Of a DNA stretch of 64,000 bases, positions 35,155 to 46,238 are shown piece after piece. The stretch is taken from contig NC_092337.1 of the NCBI RefSeq assembly GCF_046630445.1, positions 360,708,001 through 360,772,000 of the forward strand, written 5' to 3'. Source of the stretch: Rutidosis leptorrhynchoides (lineage: Eukaryota; Streptophyta; Magnoliopsida; Asterales; Asteraceae). Made by a program: the position numbers and the translations under genes. The notes below the pieces were generated by a model, which saw only the letters and a program-made list of their open reading frames with translations, did not search any database and had not been told where the DNA came from. Every line of letters begins with the position of its first letter. Position 1 is the stretch's first letter.

Positions 35155-35339
35155 GTTTAGATAGAGAGATTAAAGGATATATAAAACGTTCAGAATGCGT
35201 GAGCTTTTATATGCATTTTTGTCCAGGACAGCTCCGCGAGTCGCGGTATTTTTGCACTACAAACTCCGCAAGTCGCGGAGTTCGTAAATCTAGCTCACAC
35301 AAGTTTGGATCCTAGTCTGCCGACGGTTTTAATATATAA

Positions 35340-35435
<96 letters not shown>

Positions 35436-35823
35436 ATAATTAATTATATATTATATTATATTTATATACATAGTTAACTTGTAATTTTTAGTCCGTTGCG
35501 TCGAGCGTTGAGAGTTGACTCTGGTCCCGGTTCCGGATTTTCGAACGTCCTTGCGTACTATTTTATATCGTGTACTTTGCGTTTTGCGTCTTGTACTCTT
35601 GTCATTCTGAGACGTTTCTTATCAATAATTGGAACCTCTTTGATTGTATTTTGTACTTTTGAGCTTTTTGGTCATTTGCGTCTTCAATTCGTTGAATCTA
35701 TCTTTTGTCTTCACCTTTTATTATTTAAACGAATATCACTTGTAAATAGAACAATTGCAACTAAAAGCTTGTCTTTCTTGAGGGATAATGCTATGAAATA
35801 TATGTTCGTTTTTAGCATTATCA
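33732..35823 (-). mobile_element. D': LTR of a minus-strand Athila-type element
   Basis: The reverse complement matches the D LTRs (45544-47672, 60606-62596) along its length, from TGATAATGC at 35823 to a decayed CATCA end near 33732. Two (TA)n tracts are at about 35090-35152 and 35346-35428. The hairpin pair CTCCGCGA(G)TCGCGG occurs at 35232-35281. On the minus strand this is the 3' LTR, because the env-position gene and purine tract precede it. TTGCC (33727-33731) is the target site in the B1 F-box gene. Confidence 0.9.
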
Positions 35824-36273
35824 AATATTTCCACACTTGAGCGTTGCTTGTCCTCAAGCAATATAGTCTTGAAATACTAGAATCACTTCTTTATTCTTCA
35901 CACTTTACTTTATATACAGGTCTACGCATGTTGAATAATCGTACCCAATCGTTAAAAGTAGAATTACCATACCTCTGTGTAAGTAATTCTCTAATTGGCT
36001 CGGCCAATTGCACTACCTCTAATGGTTTCCATTCTATTACCCTTGGTACTTCAACAGCTTTAGAATGAAGAGTGTGCAAGCCTCTTTGGTATTTTGGATA
36101 ATCTATCCAACGTCTGTCTAATCTCAAGTTCGGGTGCAAATCTTCCACGTGCATATCTGAAAATGTCATAACTGGATGAGGTATATCTTGTTTGTAATAG
36201 TTATCAACATCCTGTTGTTCCGCATTCTCAGGAGGAGCAATGCGAGCTTGGGATGAAGATTCACCCCTTCCAG
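35824..36273 (-). pseudogene. D': env-position gene fragment and purine tract, internally deleted
   Basis: The minus strand reads from a splice-acceptor-like TTTTGCAG into exon 2 at 36274. It encodes the same N-terminal part as D ('RGESSSQARIAPPENAEQQD', 'RRWIDYPKYQRGLHTLHSKA', 'FNDWVRLFNMRRPVYK'). At about 35908 it jumps to sequence that in D lies near 60530, losing about 3 kb, and runs into the purine tract AAGTGTGGGAA and the LTR. Where D has a stop codon at 57212, this copy has CAA, so the D stop is a later mutation. Confidence 0.85.
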
Positions 36274-36526
36274 TCTGCAAAACACATCAAACACAATTTT
36301 TTTGCATCCAAATATGCATTAGTGTCAGCAAAATCATCAATCAAAATAATTACAATGACATGTTCAATTTATATCAAACTTATGCTCATTTTCATATTTT
36401 TATCAAATCTACACTTTTTCAAATAAGCATATACTAAAATGTTCGCCAAGTTCATAAGCATTCAACTCAAATAACATGTCAAAATAATCATTATTAGCAA
36501 TTAAACAAGTTTCAAATGGCATTATC
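36274..36526 (-). mobile_element. D': part of the env-position intron
   Basis: On the minus strand this matches D at about 56940-57187, directly upstream of the exon 2 acceptor. It is cut by the B2 LTR. TTATC (36522-36526) is the expected B2 target site. The plus-strand frame at 36240-36437 is not a gene. Confidence 0.85.
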
Positions 36527-39500
36527 TGTAGTGACCCGAACTTTTCTATGTTTATATATATATTAAATGAAATTGTTATTTACATGATTAAGTGTTTCCA
36601 ACATGTTAAGCAATCAAACTTGTTAAGACTTGATTAATTGAAATAGGTTTCATATAGACAATTGACCACCCAAGTTGACCGGTGATTCACGAACGTTAAA
36701 ACTTGTAAAAACTATATGATGACATATATATGGTTATATATATAGTTAACATGATATTATGATAAGTAAACATATCATTAAGTATATTAATAATGAACTA
36801 CATATGTAAAAACAAGACTACTAACTTAATGATTTTGAAACGAGACATATATGTAACGATTATCGTTGTAACGACATTTAATGTATATATATCATATTCA
36901 GAGATATTCGTACATCATAATATCATGATAATATAATAATTTAAAATCTTATTTGATATTATAAACGTTGGGTTAACAACATTTAACAAGATCGTTAACC
37001 TAAAGGTTTCAAAACAACACTTACATGTAACGACTAACGATGACTTAACGACTCAGTTAAAATGTATATACATGTAGTGTTTTAATATGTATTCATACAC
37101 TTTTGAAAGACTTCAAGACACTTATCAAAATAATCAACTTAACAAAAATGCTTACAATTACATCCTCGTTCAGTTTCATCAACAATTCTACTCGTATGCA
37201 CCCGTATTCGTACTCGTACAATACACAGCTTTTAGATGTATGTACTATTGGTATATACACTCCAATGATCAGCTATTAGTAGCCCATGTGAGTCACATAA
37301 CACATGTGGGAACCATCATTTGGCAACTAGCATGAAATATCTCATAAAATTACAAAAATATGAGTAATCATTCATGACTTATTTACATGAAAACAAAATT
37401 ACATATCCTTTATATCTAATCCATACACCAACGACCAAAAACACCTACAAATACTTTCATTCTTCAATTTCCTTCATCTAATTGATCTCTCTCAAGTTCT
37501 ATCTTCAAGTTCTAAGTGTTCTTCATAAATTCTACAAGTTCTAGTTTCATAAAATCAAGAATACTTCCAAGTTTGCTAGCTTACTTCCAATCTTGTAGAG
37601 TGATAATCCAACCTTAAGAAATCTTTCTTATTTACAGTAATATATCTTTCTAATACAAGGTAATACTCATATTCAAACTTTGATTCAATTTCTATAACTA
37701 TAACAATCTTATTTCGAGTGGAAATCTTACTTGAACTTGTTTTCGTGTCATGATTCTGCTTCAAAAACTTTCAAGCCATCCAAGGATCCTTTGAAGCTAG
37801 ATCCATTTTTTTCATTTCCATTAGCTTTATCCAGAAAACTTGAGGTAGTAATGATGTTCATAACATCATTCGATTCATACATATAAAGCTATCTTATTCG
37901 AAGGTTTAAACTTGTAATCACTAGAACATAGTTTAGTTAATTCTAAACTTGTTCGCAAACAAAAGTTAATCCTTCTAACTTGACTTTCAAAATCAACTAA
38001 ACACATGTTCTATATCTATATGATACGCTAACTTAATGATTTAAAACCTGGAAACACGAAGAACACTGTAAAACCGGACATACGCCGTCGTAGTAACACC
38101 GCGGGCTGTTTTGGGTTAGTTAATTAAAAACTATGATAAACTTTGATTTAAAAGTTGTTCTTCTGGGAAAATGATTTTTCTTATGAACATGAAACTATAT
38201 CCAAAAATCATGATTAAACTCAAAGTTGAAGTATGTTTTCTAAAATGGTCATCTAGACGTCGTTCTTTCGACTGAAATGACTACCTTTACAAAAATGACT
38301 TGTAACTTATATTTCTGACTATAAACCTATACTTTTTCTGTTTAGATTCATAAAATATAGTTCAATATGAAACCATAGCAATTTGATTCACTCAAAACGG
38401 ATTTAAAATGAAGAAGTTATGGGTAAAACAAGATTGGATAATTTTTCTTGTTGTAGCAACGTGAAAATTGGTAACAAATCTATATTAATCATATCCTAGC
38501 TAACTTATATTGTATTATACATGTATTCTAATATATTATGTAATCTTGGGATACCATGACACGTATGCAAATGTTTTGACATATCATATCTACCCATGTG
38601 TATATATTATTTGGAACAACCATAGACACTCTATATGCAGTAATGTGGGAGTTAGCTATACAGGGTTGAGGTTGATTCCAAAAATATATATACTTTGAGT
38701 TGTGATCTAGCCTGAGATGTGTATACACTGGGTCGCGGATTGATTCAAGATAATATATATCAATTTTTTTCTGTACATCTAACGTTGGTCAACTAGTTGT
38801 AGGTTACTAACGAGGACAGCTGACTTAATAAACTTAAAACATCAAAATGTATTAAAAGTGTTGTAAATATATTTTGAATATACTTTGATATATATGTACA
38901 TATTTGTTATAGGTTCGTGAATCGACCAGTGGCCAAGTCTTACTTCCCGACGAAGTAAAAATCTGTGAAAGTGAGTTTCATTATTCCCTTTTTACATATA
39001 TTTTTGGGCTGAGAATACATGCAAATGCTTTATTAACTATTTTACAATATCTATATGCGTGAGTTTCATTAATCCATTTTTAAATGCTTTCGCAATATAT
39101 ATTTTTTTGGGACTGAGAATACATGCGCTGCTTTTATAACTGTTTTACGAAATAGACACAAGTACTTAAAACTACATTCTATGGCTGGATTATTAAACCG
39201 AATATGCCCTTTTTATTAAGTCTGGTAATCTAAGAATTAGGGAACAGACACCCTAATTGACGTGAATCCTAAAGATAGATCTATTGGGACTAACAAACCC
39301 CATCCAAAGTACCGGATGCTTTAGTACTTCGAAATTTATATCATATCCAAAGGGTGTCCCGGAATGATGGGGATATTCTTAAATATGCATCTTGTTAATG
39401 TCGGTTACCAGGTGTTCACTATATGAATGATTTTTATCTCTATGTATGGGATGTGTATTGAAATATGAAATCTTGTGGTCTATTATTATGATTTGATAAT

Positions 39501-39906
39501 ATATAGGTTAAACCTATAACTCACCAACATTTTTGTTGACGTTTTAAGCATGTTTATTCTCAGGTGATTATTAAGAGCTTCCGCTGTCGCATACTTAAAT
39601 AAGGACGAGATTTGGAGTCCATGCTTGTATGATATTGTGTAAAAACTGCATTCAAGAAACTTATTTCGTTGTAACATATTTGTATTGTAAACCATTATGT
39701 AATGGTCGCGTGTAAACAGGATATTTTAGATTATCATTATTTGATAATCTACGTAAAGCTTTTTAAACCTTTATTGATAAAATAAAGGTTATGGTTTTTT
39801 TTAAAATGAATGCAGTCTTCGAAAAACGTCTCATATAGAGGTCAAAACCTCGCAACGAAATCAATTAATAAGGAACATTTTTAATCAATAAGAACGGGAC
39901 ATTTCA
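36527..39906 (+). mobile_element. B2: 5' LTR (3.4 kb), Tekay-type
   Basis: TGTAGTGACCCGAAC to GGGACATTTCA, with a primer site next to it. Colinear with the B1 LTR. Its start matches the B2 3' LTR at 63556 with only scattered differences. A local duplication at about 38975-39150 ('GTGAGTTTCATTA' and 'GGGACTGAGAATACATGC' in two copies) is not present in B1. The U5 palindrome is at 39838-39851. Confidence 0.95.
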
Positions 39907-40116
39907 GTTGGTATCCGAGCGTTGGTCTTAGAGAACCAGAAAAATTTGCATTAGTGTGTCTTATCGAGTTTGTTAGGATGCATTAGTGAGTCTGGACTTC
40001 GACCGTGTTTTCTTTAAAAATGATTGCTTAACATTTTTGTTGGAAACTATATATTATTAACTTGTAAATATTATGTGATATATTAATCTCTTAACGTGTT
40101 TGATATTATGTGATAG
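39907..40116 (+). mobile_element. B2: primer binding site and leader
   Basis: GTTGGTATCCGAGC begins at 39907, again with one mismatch to the standard tRNA-Met site. The leader runs to the ATG at 40117 and matches B1. Confidence 0.88.
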
Positions 40117-40730
40117 ATGTCTACCTCTAAAACAAGTCCCATTGACTCACCTAATAATAATGAAGAGTCAAATGTAAATTGGAATAATTTGTGGACTGAT
40201 TCACAAGTTCCCGAAGAGGAACCGGAAGAAGAGTCGGAACCGGAAGAAGAATCGGAACCGGAAGAAGAATCATAACCGAAAGAAGAAATAGAACCAGTGG
40301 GGGAAATAATAAAACGGTTAAGTAGAAGAAAATCCTTAACCAACCGACCGAAGTTAATTATGGTCAATGGTGTTTCCGCCAAGGAAGCAAAGTATTGGGA
40401 GGATTACCAATTCTCCGATGAATCGGATCCCGACAAGGAATCCGATGATGTTATAGAAATTACCCCAACACAATTTAATAAGGCAAAAGAGAACAATAAG
40501 GGAAAGGGCATAAAATAGAGAAATTTGATTCCAAACCCGATGAACTTTATATGTATCGTCAACACCCGTATTTCTTAAGTTGTGACAATAACCCGGGAAC
40601 CTCTAAACCACCAGGTTTTTCTAAACCAATGTGGAAAACGACGGCTCGTATTAAGGGAACATCATATATCCCTAGAAACTTGTCAAAACGAACTAAAACC
40701 GAAGAAGAAGAAATGAGCGAGTCGGAATAA
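40117..40730 (+). pseudogene. B2 acidic accessory ORF, one stop and one frameshift
   Basis: The same gene as in B1. ATG at 40117. Its repeat is EEPEEES-type instead of PEEEE. A TAA at 40273-40275 interrupts the repeat (GAA in the pattern). One base is missing from an A-run near 40514, shifting the frame before the conserved basic C-terminus ('DELYMYRQHPYFLSC' onward), which then runs to TAA at 40728-40730. So this copy is decayed while the F-box gene next to it is not. It is followed after 138 bases by the F-box ATG, the same spacing as in B1. Confidence 0.75.
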
Positions 40731-40868
40731 GATAGTTGTATTCGTGTGGTGTAATATATGTAATATAGTGTGCTTATGCTTTATGATATATGTAAAAATT
40801 GCTTGTATTAATAAGTATTTTTTTTTATGAATCTAACTCTTGTCTATTTTACAGTATAAAAACACAAA
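40731..40868 (+). promoter_or_regulatory. Spacer with a likely 3' splice site before the F-box gene
   Basis: CTAACTCTTGTCTATTTTACAG (about 40833-40854) combines a plant branch-point consensus (CTAAC), a pyrimidine-rich tract and AG. B1 has the equivalent at about 33142-33163 with CTAAT. Both are followed by TATAAAAACA and the ATG within about 15 bases. The donor is not identified; it may lie in the leader or LTR. Confidence 0.45.
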
Positions 40869-41552
40869 ATGGATAGACAACCCAATATTTTAAGAGACCT
40901 ACCCGGAGACATGATTGATGAAATCTTGTCTAGAGTCCGTCAGAATTCCTCGGCACAACTATTTAAGGCGAGATCAGTTTGTAAGATATTCGAAGAACGT
41001 TCCAAGAATTCCTTGGTTTATAAAAGGCTTTCGTTCGAAAGATGGGGGATATCACATTGGGAAATCCATAAGTTGCGATGTGTTTACTTTGACGCATATA
41101 TTGCGGGGAACCCAAATGCTATTTTACGCAACGGGTTAAGAAATTATTTTGAATCAATATATCCGAATATAGGACTTCGTGATTTAGAAAAAGTGGCTAA
41201 CATGCAACATAAAGAAGCATGTTATGCTTACGGCTTAGTAATATTCACTTCTCACCAAAGTGAGAACAAGAACATCGGGCTACAACTATTAAACAAAACG
41301 TTCCCACAAGTGACGAATTCGGTAATTGGGGTAAGAAATGAGGTTTTTAGATTGTTAAGGGACTGTTGGATTTTACGTAACCCTCGTCCCTTTGACGACG
41401 TTACAACACGCTGTCTTATCAATGGCCATAACGGTTATGTTCCGCAAGACCAAGGATGGGAAGTAGTCCTAGTAAAACCAGAATGCATGACTTGTTTCTG
41501 GACGTATGAATTACGTGTCTTTATTGCCTTTACTGAACGACTTGTGTACTAG
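40869..41552 (+). CDS. B2 F-box protein gene carried by the retrotransposon
   Basis: An uninterrupted 227-codon frame with ATG in AAAATGG. Residues about 5-50 are the F-box ('NILRDLPGDMIDEILSRV', 'KARSVCKIFEERSKNSLVY'). Residues about 60-75 carry 'FERWGISHW'. Residues about 90-150 are Sel1-like ('NAILRNGLRNYFESIYPN', 'HKEACYAYGLVIF'). The C-terminus has CMTCFWTYELRVF, reminiscent of the Cys-rich tail of At1g67623-type plant F-box proteins (from memory). The expected role is a substrate adaptor of SCF ubiquitin ligase. It lies in sense orientation between primer site and gag. Against B1 it differs at roughly a quarter of residues, with only a 3-residue indel near the start. Confidence 0.85.
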   Translation: MDRQPNILRDLPGDMIDEILSRVRQNSSAQLFKARSVCKIFEERSKNSLVYKRLSFERWGISHWEIHKLRCVYFDAYIAGNPNAILRNGLRNYFESIYPNIGLRDLEKVANMQHKEACYAYGLVIFTSHQSENKNIGLQLLNKTFPQVTNSVIGVRNEVFRLLRDCWILRNPRPFDDVTTRCLINGHNGYVPQDQGWEVVLVKPECMTCFWTYELRVFIAFTERLVY

Positions 41553-41740
41553 CTAGAATTATCTTCACAACTATCTTGTATCAAAGTTATTGTGTGCTAT
41601 ATTTCATGCTATATGTAAAATAAGCGGTATTGTAAGTTTGTAAAATATTGTGTAAAAGTTTGAACGCGAAATATTATTATAATCAGTTTTTCATATAGAA
41701 TTGTAGTAGTTGAATTGTATATTAGCTACTAAGTATGAAC

Positions 41741-41756
41741 TTAACGGGTAGGTACT
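41741..41756 (+). other. B2: internal copy of the polypurine tract
   Basis: TTAACGGGTAGGTACT is identical over 16 bases to 63541-63556, the purine tract plus the first base of the 3' LTR. It stands between the F-box gene and gag. The rest of 41553-41892 is AT-rich with no gene. Confidence 0.75.
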
Positions 41757-41892
41757 ACCCGAATTTAAACTTATAAAACGCTAATATGAAGAAAAAACTT
41801 TTATAAATGAGTTCATATTATGCTACGAGATACTATTGACTATTCTTAATATTCTGTATGATTAACTTATTTCATTTGACTATTTGAAGGAA

Positions 41893-43080
41893 ATGGCACC
41901 GACTACTCGACAAACCTTGAATATGAGCGAAGAGGAATTTCGTGCCTTTCTTGCTTCAAACATAGCCGCAGTACAGGCTGCGCTACATACCAACAATAAC
42001 CTTGGATCTAGCAGTACAGGAAATCGTGTAGGATGCACCTACAAAGAATTTACTGCCTGCAAACCTTTGGAATTTGATGGAACCGAAGGACCAATCGGAT
42101 TGAAACGGTGGATCGAGAAGGTCGAATCGGTGTTTGCCATAAGTAAGTGTACTGAAGAGGACAAAGTGAAGTACACTACGCATACCTTCACAAACATGCT
42201 GGAATACCTATCTAGAGCAAGTGGGACAAGATGATGCTTACGCACTACCGTGGTCAACATTCAAGCACTTGATGAACGAGAAGTACCGTCCCAAAACCGA
42301 GGTCAATAAGCTCAAGACAGAACTTAGAGGGTTACGAACCCAAGGATTTAATATTACCACGTATGAAAGACGATTCACAGAATTGTGCCTATTGTGTCCG
42401 GGAGTGTTCGAGGATGAGGAAGAGAAGATCTACGCGTTTGTGAAAGGATTACCGGAAAGAATCCAAGAAGATATAAGTTCACACGAGCCCGCCTCCATAC
42501 AACAGGCATGTAGAATGGCTCACAAACTAGTGAACCAGATTGAGGAAAGAATTAAAGAACAGACGGCTGAAGAGGCCAATGTGAAGCAAGTCAAAAGAAA
42601 GTGGGAGGAAAACGGTGATAAGAATCACCAATACAACAACAACAGCAGCAATTAGCAACAACTATCCCAACAATCGCAACATCAATCGCACTACAACAAA
42701 CGGCCCAACAACCACAACAAAAACAACAACAATAACAACAACAACAGCAACTACAACAATCATCTCAATAACAATAACAACCGCAACAACAACAATAATC
42801 AGAAGCAGCTATGCCAAAGGTGTGAAAAGTATCACTCGGGGTTCTGCACCAAATTTTGCAACAAGTGTAAAAGAAATGGTCATAGCGCGACGAAGTGTGA
42901 GGTCTACGGACCAGGGGTTAACAGAACGAAAGGAACAAATGGTGTCGGAATGAGTAATGGCGGAGCAAGTAGTGTCGGAGCAAGTTATGCCAATGTAGTT
43001 TGTTATAAATGTGGAAAACCGGGCCACATTATTAGAAATTGCCCGAACCAGGAGAACACGAATGGACAAGGCCGTGGAAG
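41893..43080 (+). pseudogene. gag: B2 gag, frameshifted
   Basis: ATG at 41893 in the same TTTGAAGGAA context as A. The core 'FDGTEGPIGLKRWIEKVESVF' is intact, but the 'ALTWWN' region is lost in a small deletion near 42195 that shifts the frame. The capsid resumes at about 42221 ('LRTQGFNITTYERRFTELCLLCPG', 'FVKGLPERIQEDI'). A stop at 42653 and a frame change follow, then a CAA-rich tract (about 42636-42800). The zinc region is CQRCEKYHSGFC, CNKCKRNGHSATKC in another frame and CYKCGKPGHIIRNC at about 43000-43041. The layout is that of A gag. Confidence 0.9.
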
Positions 43081-43522
43081 AGTTTTCAATATTAATGCGG
43101 CAGAGGCACAGGAAGACCCGGAACTTGTTACGGGTACGTTTTTTATTGACAATAAATCTGCTTACGTTTTATTTGATTCGGGTGCGGATAGAAGCTATAT
43201 GAGTAGAGATTTTTGTGCTAAATTAAGTTGTCCATTGACGCCTTTGGATAGTAAATTTTTACTCGAATTAGCAAATGGTAAATTAATTTTAGCAGATAAT
43301 ATATATCAGAATCGAGAAATTAAACTGGTTAGCGAAACATTTAAGATTGACTTGATACCAGTAGAGTTAGGGAGTTTTGATGTGCTAATCGGTATGGACT
43401 GGTTGAAAGAAGTGAAAGCAGAGATCGTTTGTTACAAAAATGCAATTCGCATTATACGAGAAAAAGGAAAACCCTTAATGGTGTACGGAGAAAAGGGCAA
43501 AAACGAAGCTACATCTTATTAG
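43081..43522 (+). pseudogene. pol: B2 protease
   Basis: Continues the frame open from 42950. The motif LFDSGADRSYM (about 43168-43200) has the catalytic Asp and 'GSFDVLIGMDWL' follows near 43372. A frame slip just before 43522 ends the frame; pol resumes four bases on in another frame. Confidence 0.9.
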
Positions 43523-43526
43523 TAAT

Positions 43527-45000
43527 TTGAAGGCACAAAAACTAATAAGAAAAGGTTGCAATGCTGTTCTAGCACACGTCGAGAAAGTACAAACTGAAGA
43601 AAAGAGCATCAATGATGTTCCCGTCGCAAAAGAATTTCCTGATATATTTCCGAAAGAATTACCGGGATTACCCCCACATCGATCCGTTGAATTTCAAATA
43701 GATCTTGTACCAGGAGCTGCACCAATAGCTCGTGCTCCTTACAGACTCGCACCCAGTGAGATGAAAGAACTGCAAAGCCAATTACAAGAACTTTTAGAGC
43801 GTGGTTTCATTCGACCAAGCACATCGCCGTGGGGAGCTCCTGTTTTGTTTGTCAAGAAGAAAGATGGTACATTCAGGTTGTGTATCGACTACCGAGAGTT
43901 GAACAAACTTACCATCAAGAACCGCTACCCACTACCGAGAATCGACGACTTATTTGATCCACTACAAGGCTCGTCTGTTTATTCAAAGATTGACTTACGT
44001 TCCGGGTATCATCAAATGCGGGTGAAAGAAGATGATATTCCAAAGACTGCTTTTAGAACACGTTACGGTCATTACGAGTTTATGGTTATGCCGTTTGGTT
44101 TAACTAATGCACCAGCTGTGTTCATGGACCTTATGAACCGAGTGTGTGGACCATACCTTGACAAGTTTGTCATTGTTTTCATTGATGACATACTTATTTA
44201 CTCAAAGAATGACCAAGAACATGGTGAACATTTGAGAAAGGTGTTAGAAGTATTGAGGAAGGAAGAATTGTACGCTAAGTTTTCAAAGTGTGCATTTTGG
44301 TTAGAAGAAGTTCAATTCCTCGGTCACATAGTGAACAAAGAAGGTATTAAGGTGGATCCGGCAAAGATAGAAACTGTTGAAAAGTGGGAAACCCCGAAAA
44401 CTCCGAAACACATACGCCAGTTTTTAGGACTAGCTGGTTACTACAGAAGGTTCATCCAAGACTTTTCCAGAATAGCAAAACCCTTGACTGCATTAACGCA
44501 TAAAGGGAAGAAATTTGAATGGAAGGATGAACAAGAGAAAGCGTTTCAGTTATTGAAGAAAAAGCTAACTACGGCACCTATATTGTCATTGCCTGAAGGG
44601 AATGATGATTTTGTGATTTATTGTGACGCATCAAAGCAAGGTCTCAGTTGTGTATTAATGCAACGAACGAAGGTGATTGCTTATGCGTCTAGACAATTGA
44701 AGATTCACGAACAAAATTATACGACGCATGATTTGGAATTAGGCGCGGTTGTTTTTACATTAAAGACTTAGAGGCACTACTTATAAGGGGTCAAAAGTAT
44801 TATATATACCGACCACAAAAGTCTTCAACACATATTTAATCAGAAACAACTGAATATGAGGCAGCGTAGGTGGATTGAATTGTTGAATGATTATGACTTT
44901 GAGATTCGTTACCACCCGGGGAAGGCAAATGTGATAGCCGACGCCTTGAGCAGGAAGGACAGAGAAACCATTCGAGTAAAATCTATGAATATAATGATTC
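43527..45000 (+). pseudogene. pol: B2 reverse transcriptase and RNase H
   Basis: A 415-codon open stretch has all RT blocks: '[20 protein letters not shown]', '[20 protein letters not shown]', '[16 protein letters not shown]', '[16 protein letters not shown]', the catalytic FIDDILIYS (about 44178-44204) and FLGHIVN. RNase H begins with YCDASKQG (about 44620). Two in-frame stops near 44769 (TAG, Trp in relatives) and 44784 (TAA) break RNase H. The frame continues to '[20 protein letters not shown]'. Apart from these stops the catalytic residues look intact. Confidence 0.94.
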
Positions 45001-45543
45001 ACAATAACCTTACTACTCAAATAAAGGAGGCGCAACAAGGAGTTTTAAAAGAGGGAAATTTAAAGGATGAAATACCCAAAGGATCGGAGAAGCATCTTAA
45101 TATTTGGGAAGACAGAACCGGTATAGGGCTGAAAGGATTTGGGTACCAAAATTTGGAGATATGAGAGAAATGGTACTTAGAGAAGCTCATAAAACCAGAT
45201 ACTCAATACATCCTGGAACGGGGAAGATGTACAAGGATCTCAAGAAACATTTTTGGTGGCAGGGTATGAAAGCCGATGTTGCTAAATACGTAGGAGAATG
45301 TTTGACGTGTTCTAAGGTCAAAGCTGAGCATCAGAAACCATCAGGTCTACTTCAACAACCCGAAATCCCGGAATGGAAATGGGAAAACATTACCATGGAT
45401 TTCATCACTAAATTGCCAAGGACTGCAAGTGGTTTTGATACTATTTGGGTAATAGTTGATTGTCTCACCAAATCAGTACACTTCCTGCCAATAAGAGAAG
45501 ATGATAAGATGGAGAAGTTAGTACGACTGTATTTGAAGGAAGT
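45001..45543 (+). pseudogene. pol: B2 integrase, N-terminal part, split by D
   Basis: A frame change near 45130 separates the RNase H tail from integrase. From 45104 the HHCC zinc domain is clear ('EAHKTRYSIHPGTGKMYKDL', 'CLTCSKVKAEH'), then the first core Asp in [14 protein letters not shown] (about 45392). The frame is interrupted after 'VRLYLKEV' by D at 45544, with target site GAAGT (45539-45543). It resumes at 62602. Confidence 0.93.
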
Positions 45544-46142
45544 TGATAATGCTAAAAACGAACATATATTTCATAGCATTATTCCTCAAGAAAGACAAGC
45601 TTTTAGTTGCAATTGTCCTATTTACAAGTAATATTTGTTTAAATAATAAAAGGTGAAGACAAAAGGCAGATTCGATGAATTGAAGACACAAACGACCAAA
45701 AAGCTCAAAAGTACAAAAGACAATCAAAGAGGTTCCAATTATTGATAAGAAACGTCTCGAAATTACAAGAGTACAAGATTCAAAACGCAAAGTACAAGAT
45801 ATTAAATTGTACGGAAGGACGTTCGAAAATCCGGGACCGGGACCAGAGTCAACTCTCAACGCTCGACGCAACGGACTAAAAATTACAAGTCAACTATGCA
45901 CATGAATATAATATAATATATAATTAATTCTTAAAATTAATATATATATTATAATATATTTAAAAATCGTCGGCAAACAAAGAGCCAAAGCTGGGTGAGC
46001 TGTAAAAACAAACTCCGCGACTCGCGGAGTTTGAAGGCAAAAAAAATGCCGCGAGTCGCCGAGCTTCCCTGGACTCAAATCCCTATAAAAGCAAACGCAG
46101 TTTGATCGTAAAAATCATCATATAATCTATCTCTCTCTCAAT

Positions 46143-46238
<96 letters not shown>

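Noticed and set aside
35496..35840. 114-codon frame starting MRRALRVDSGPG, repeated in antisense at 45518 and 60589
   Set aside because: It is the antisense of the D-family LTR start; conservation comes from the LTR being repeated.
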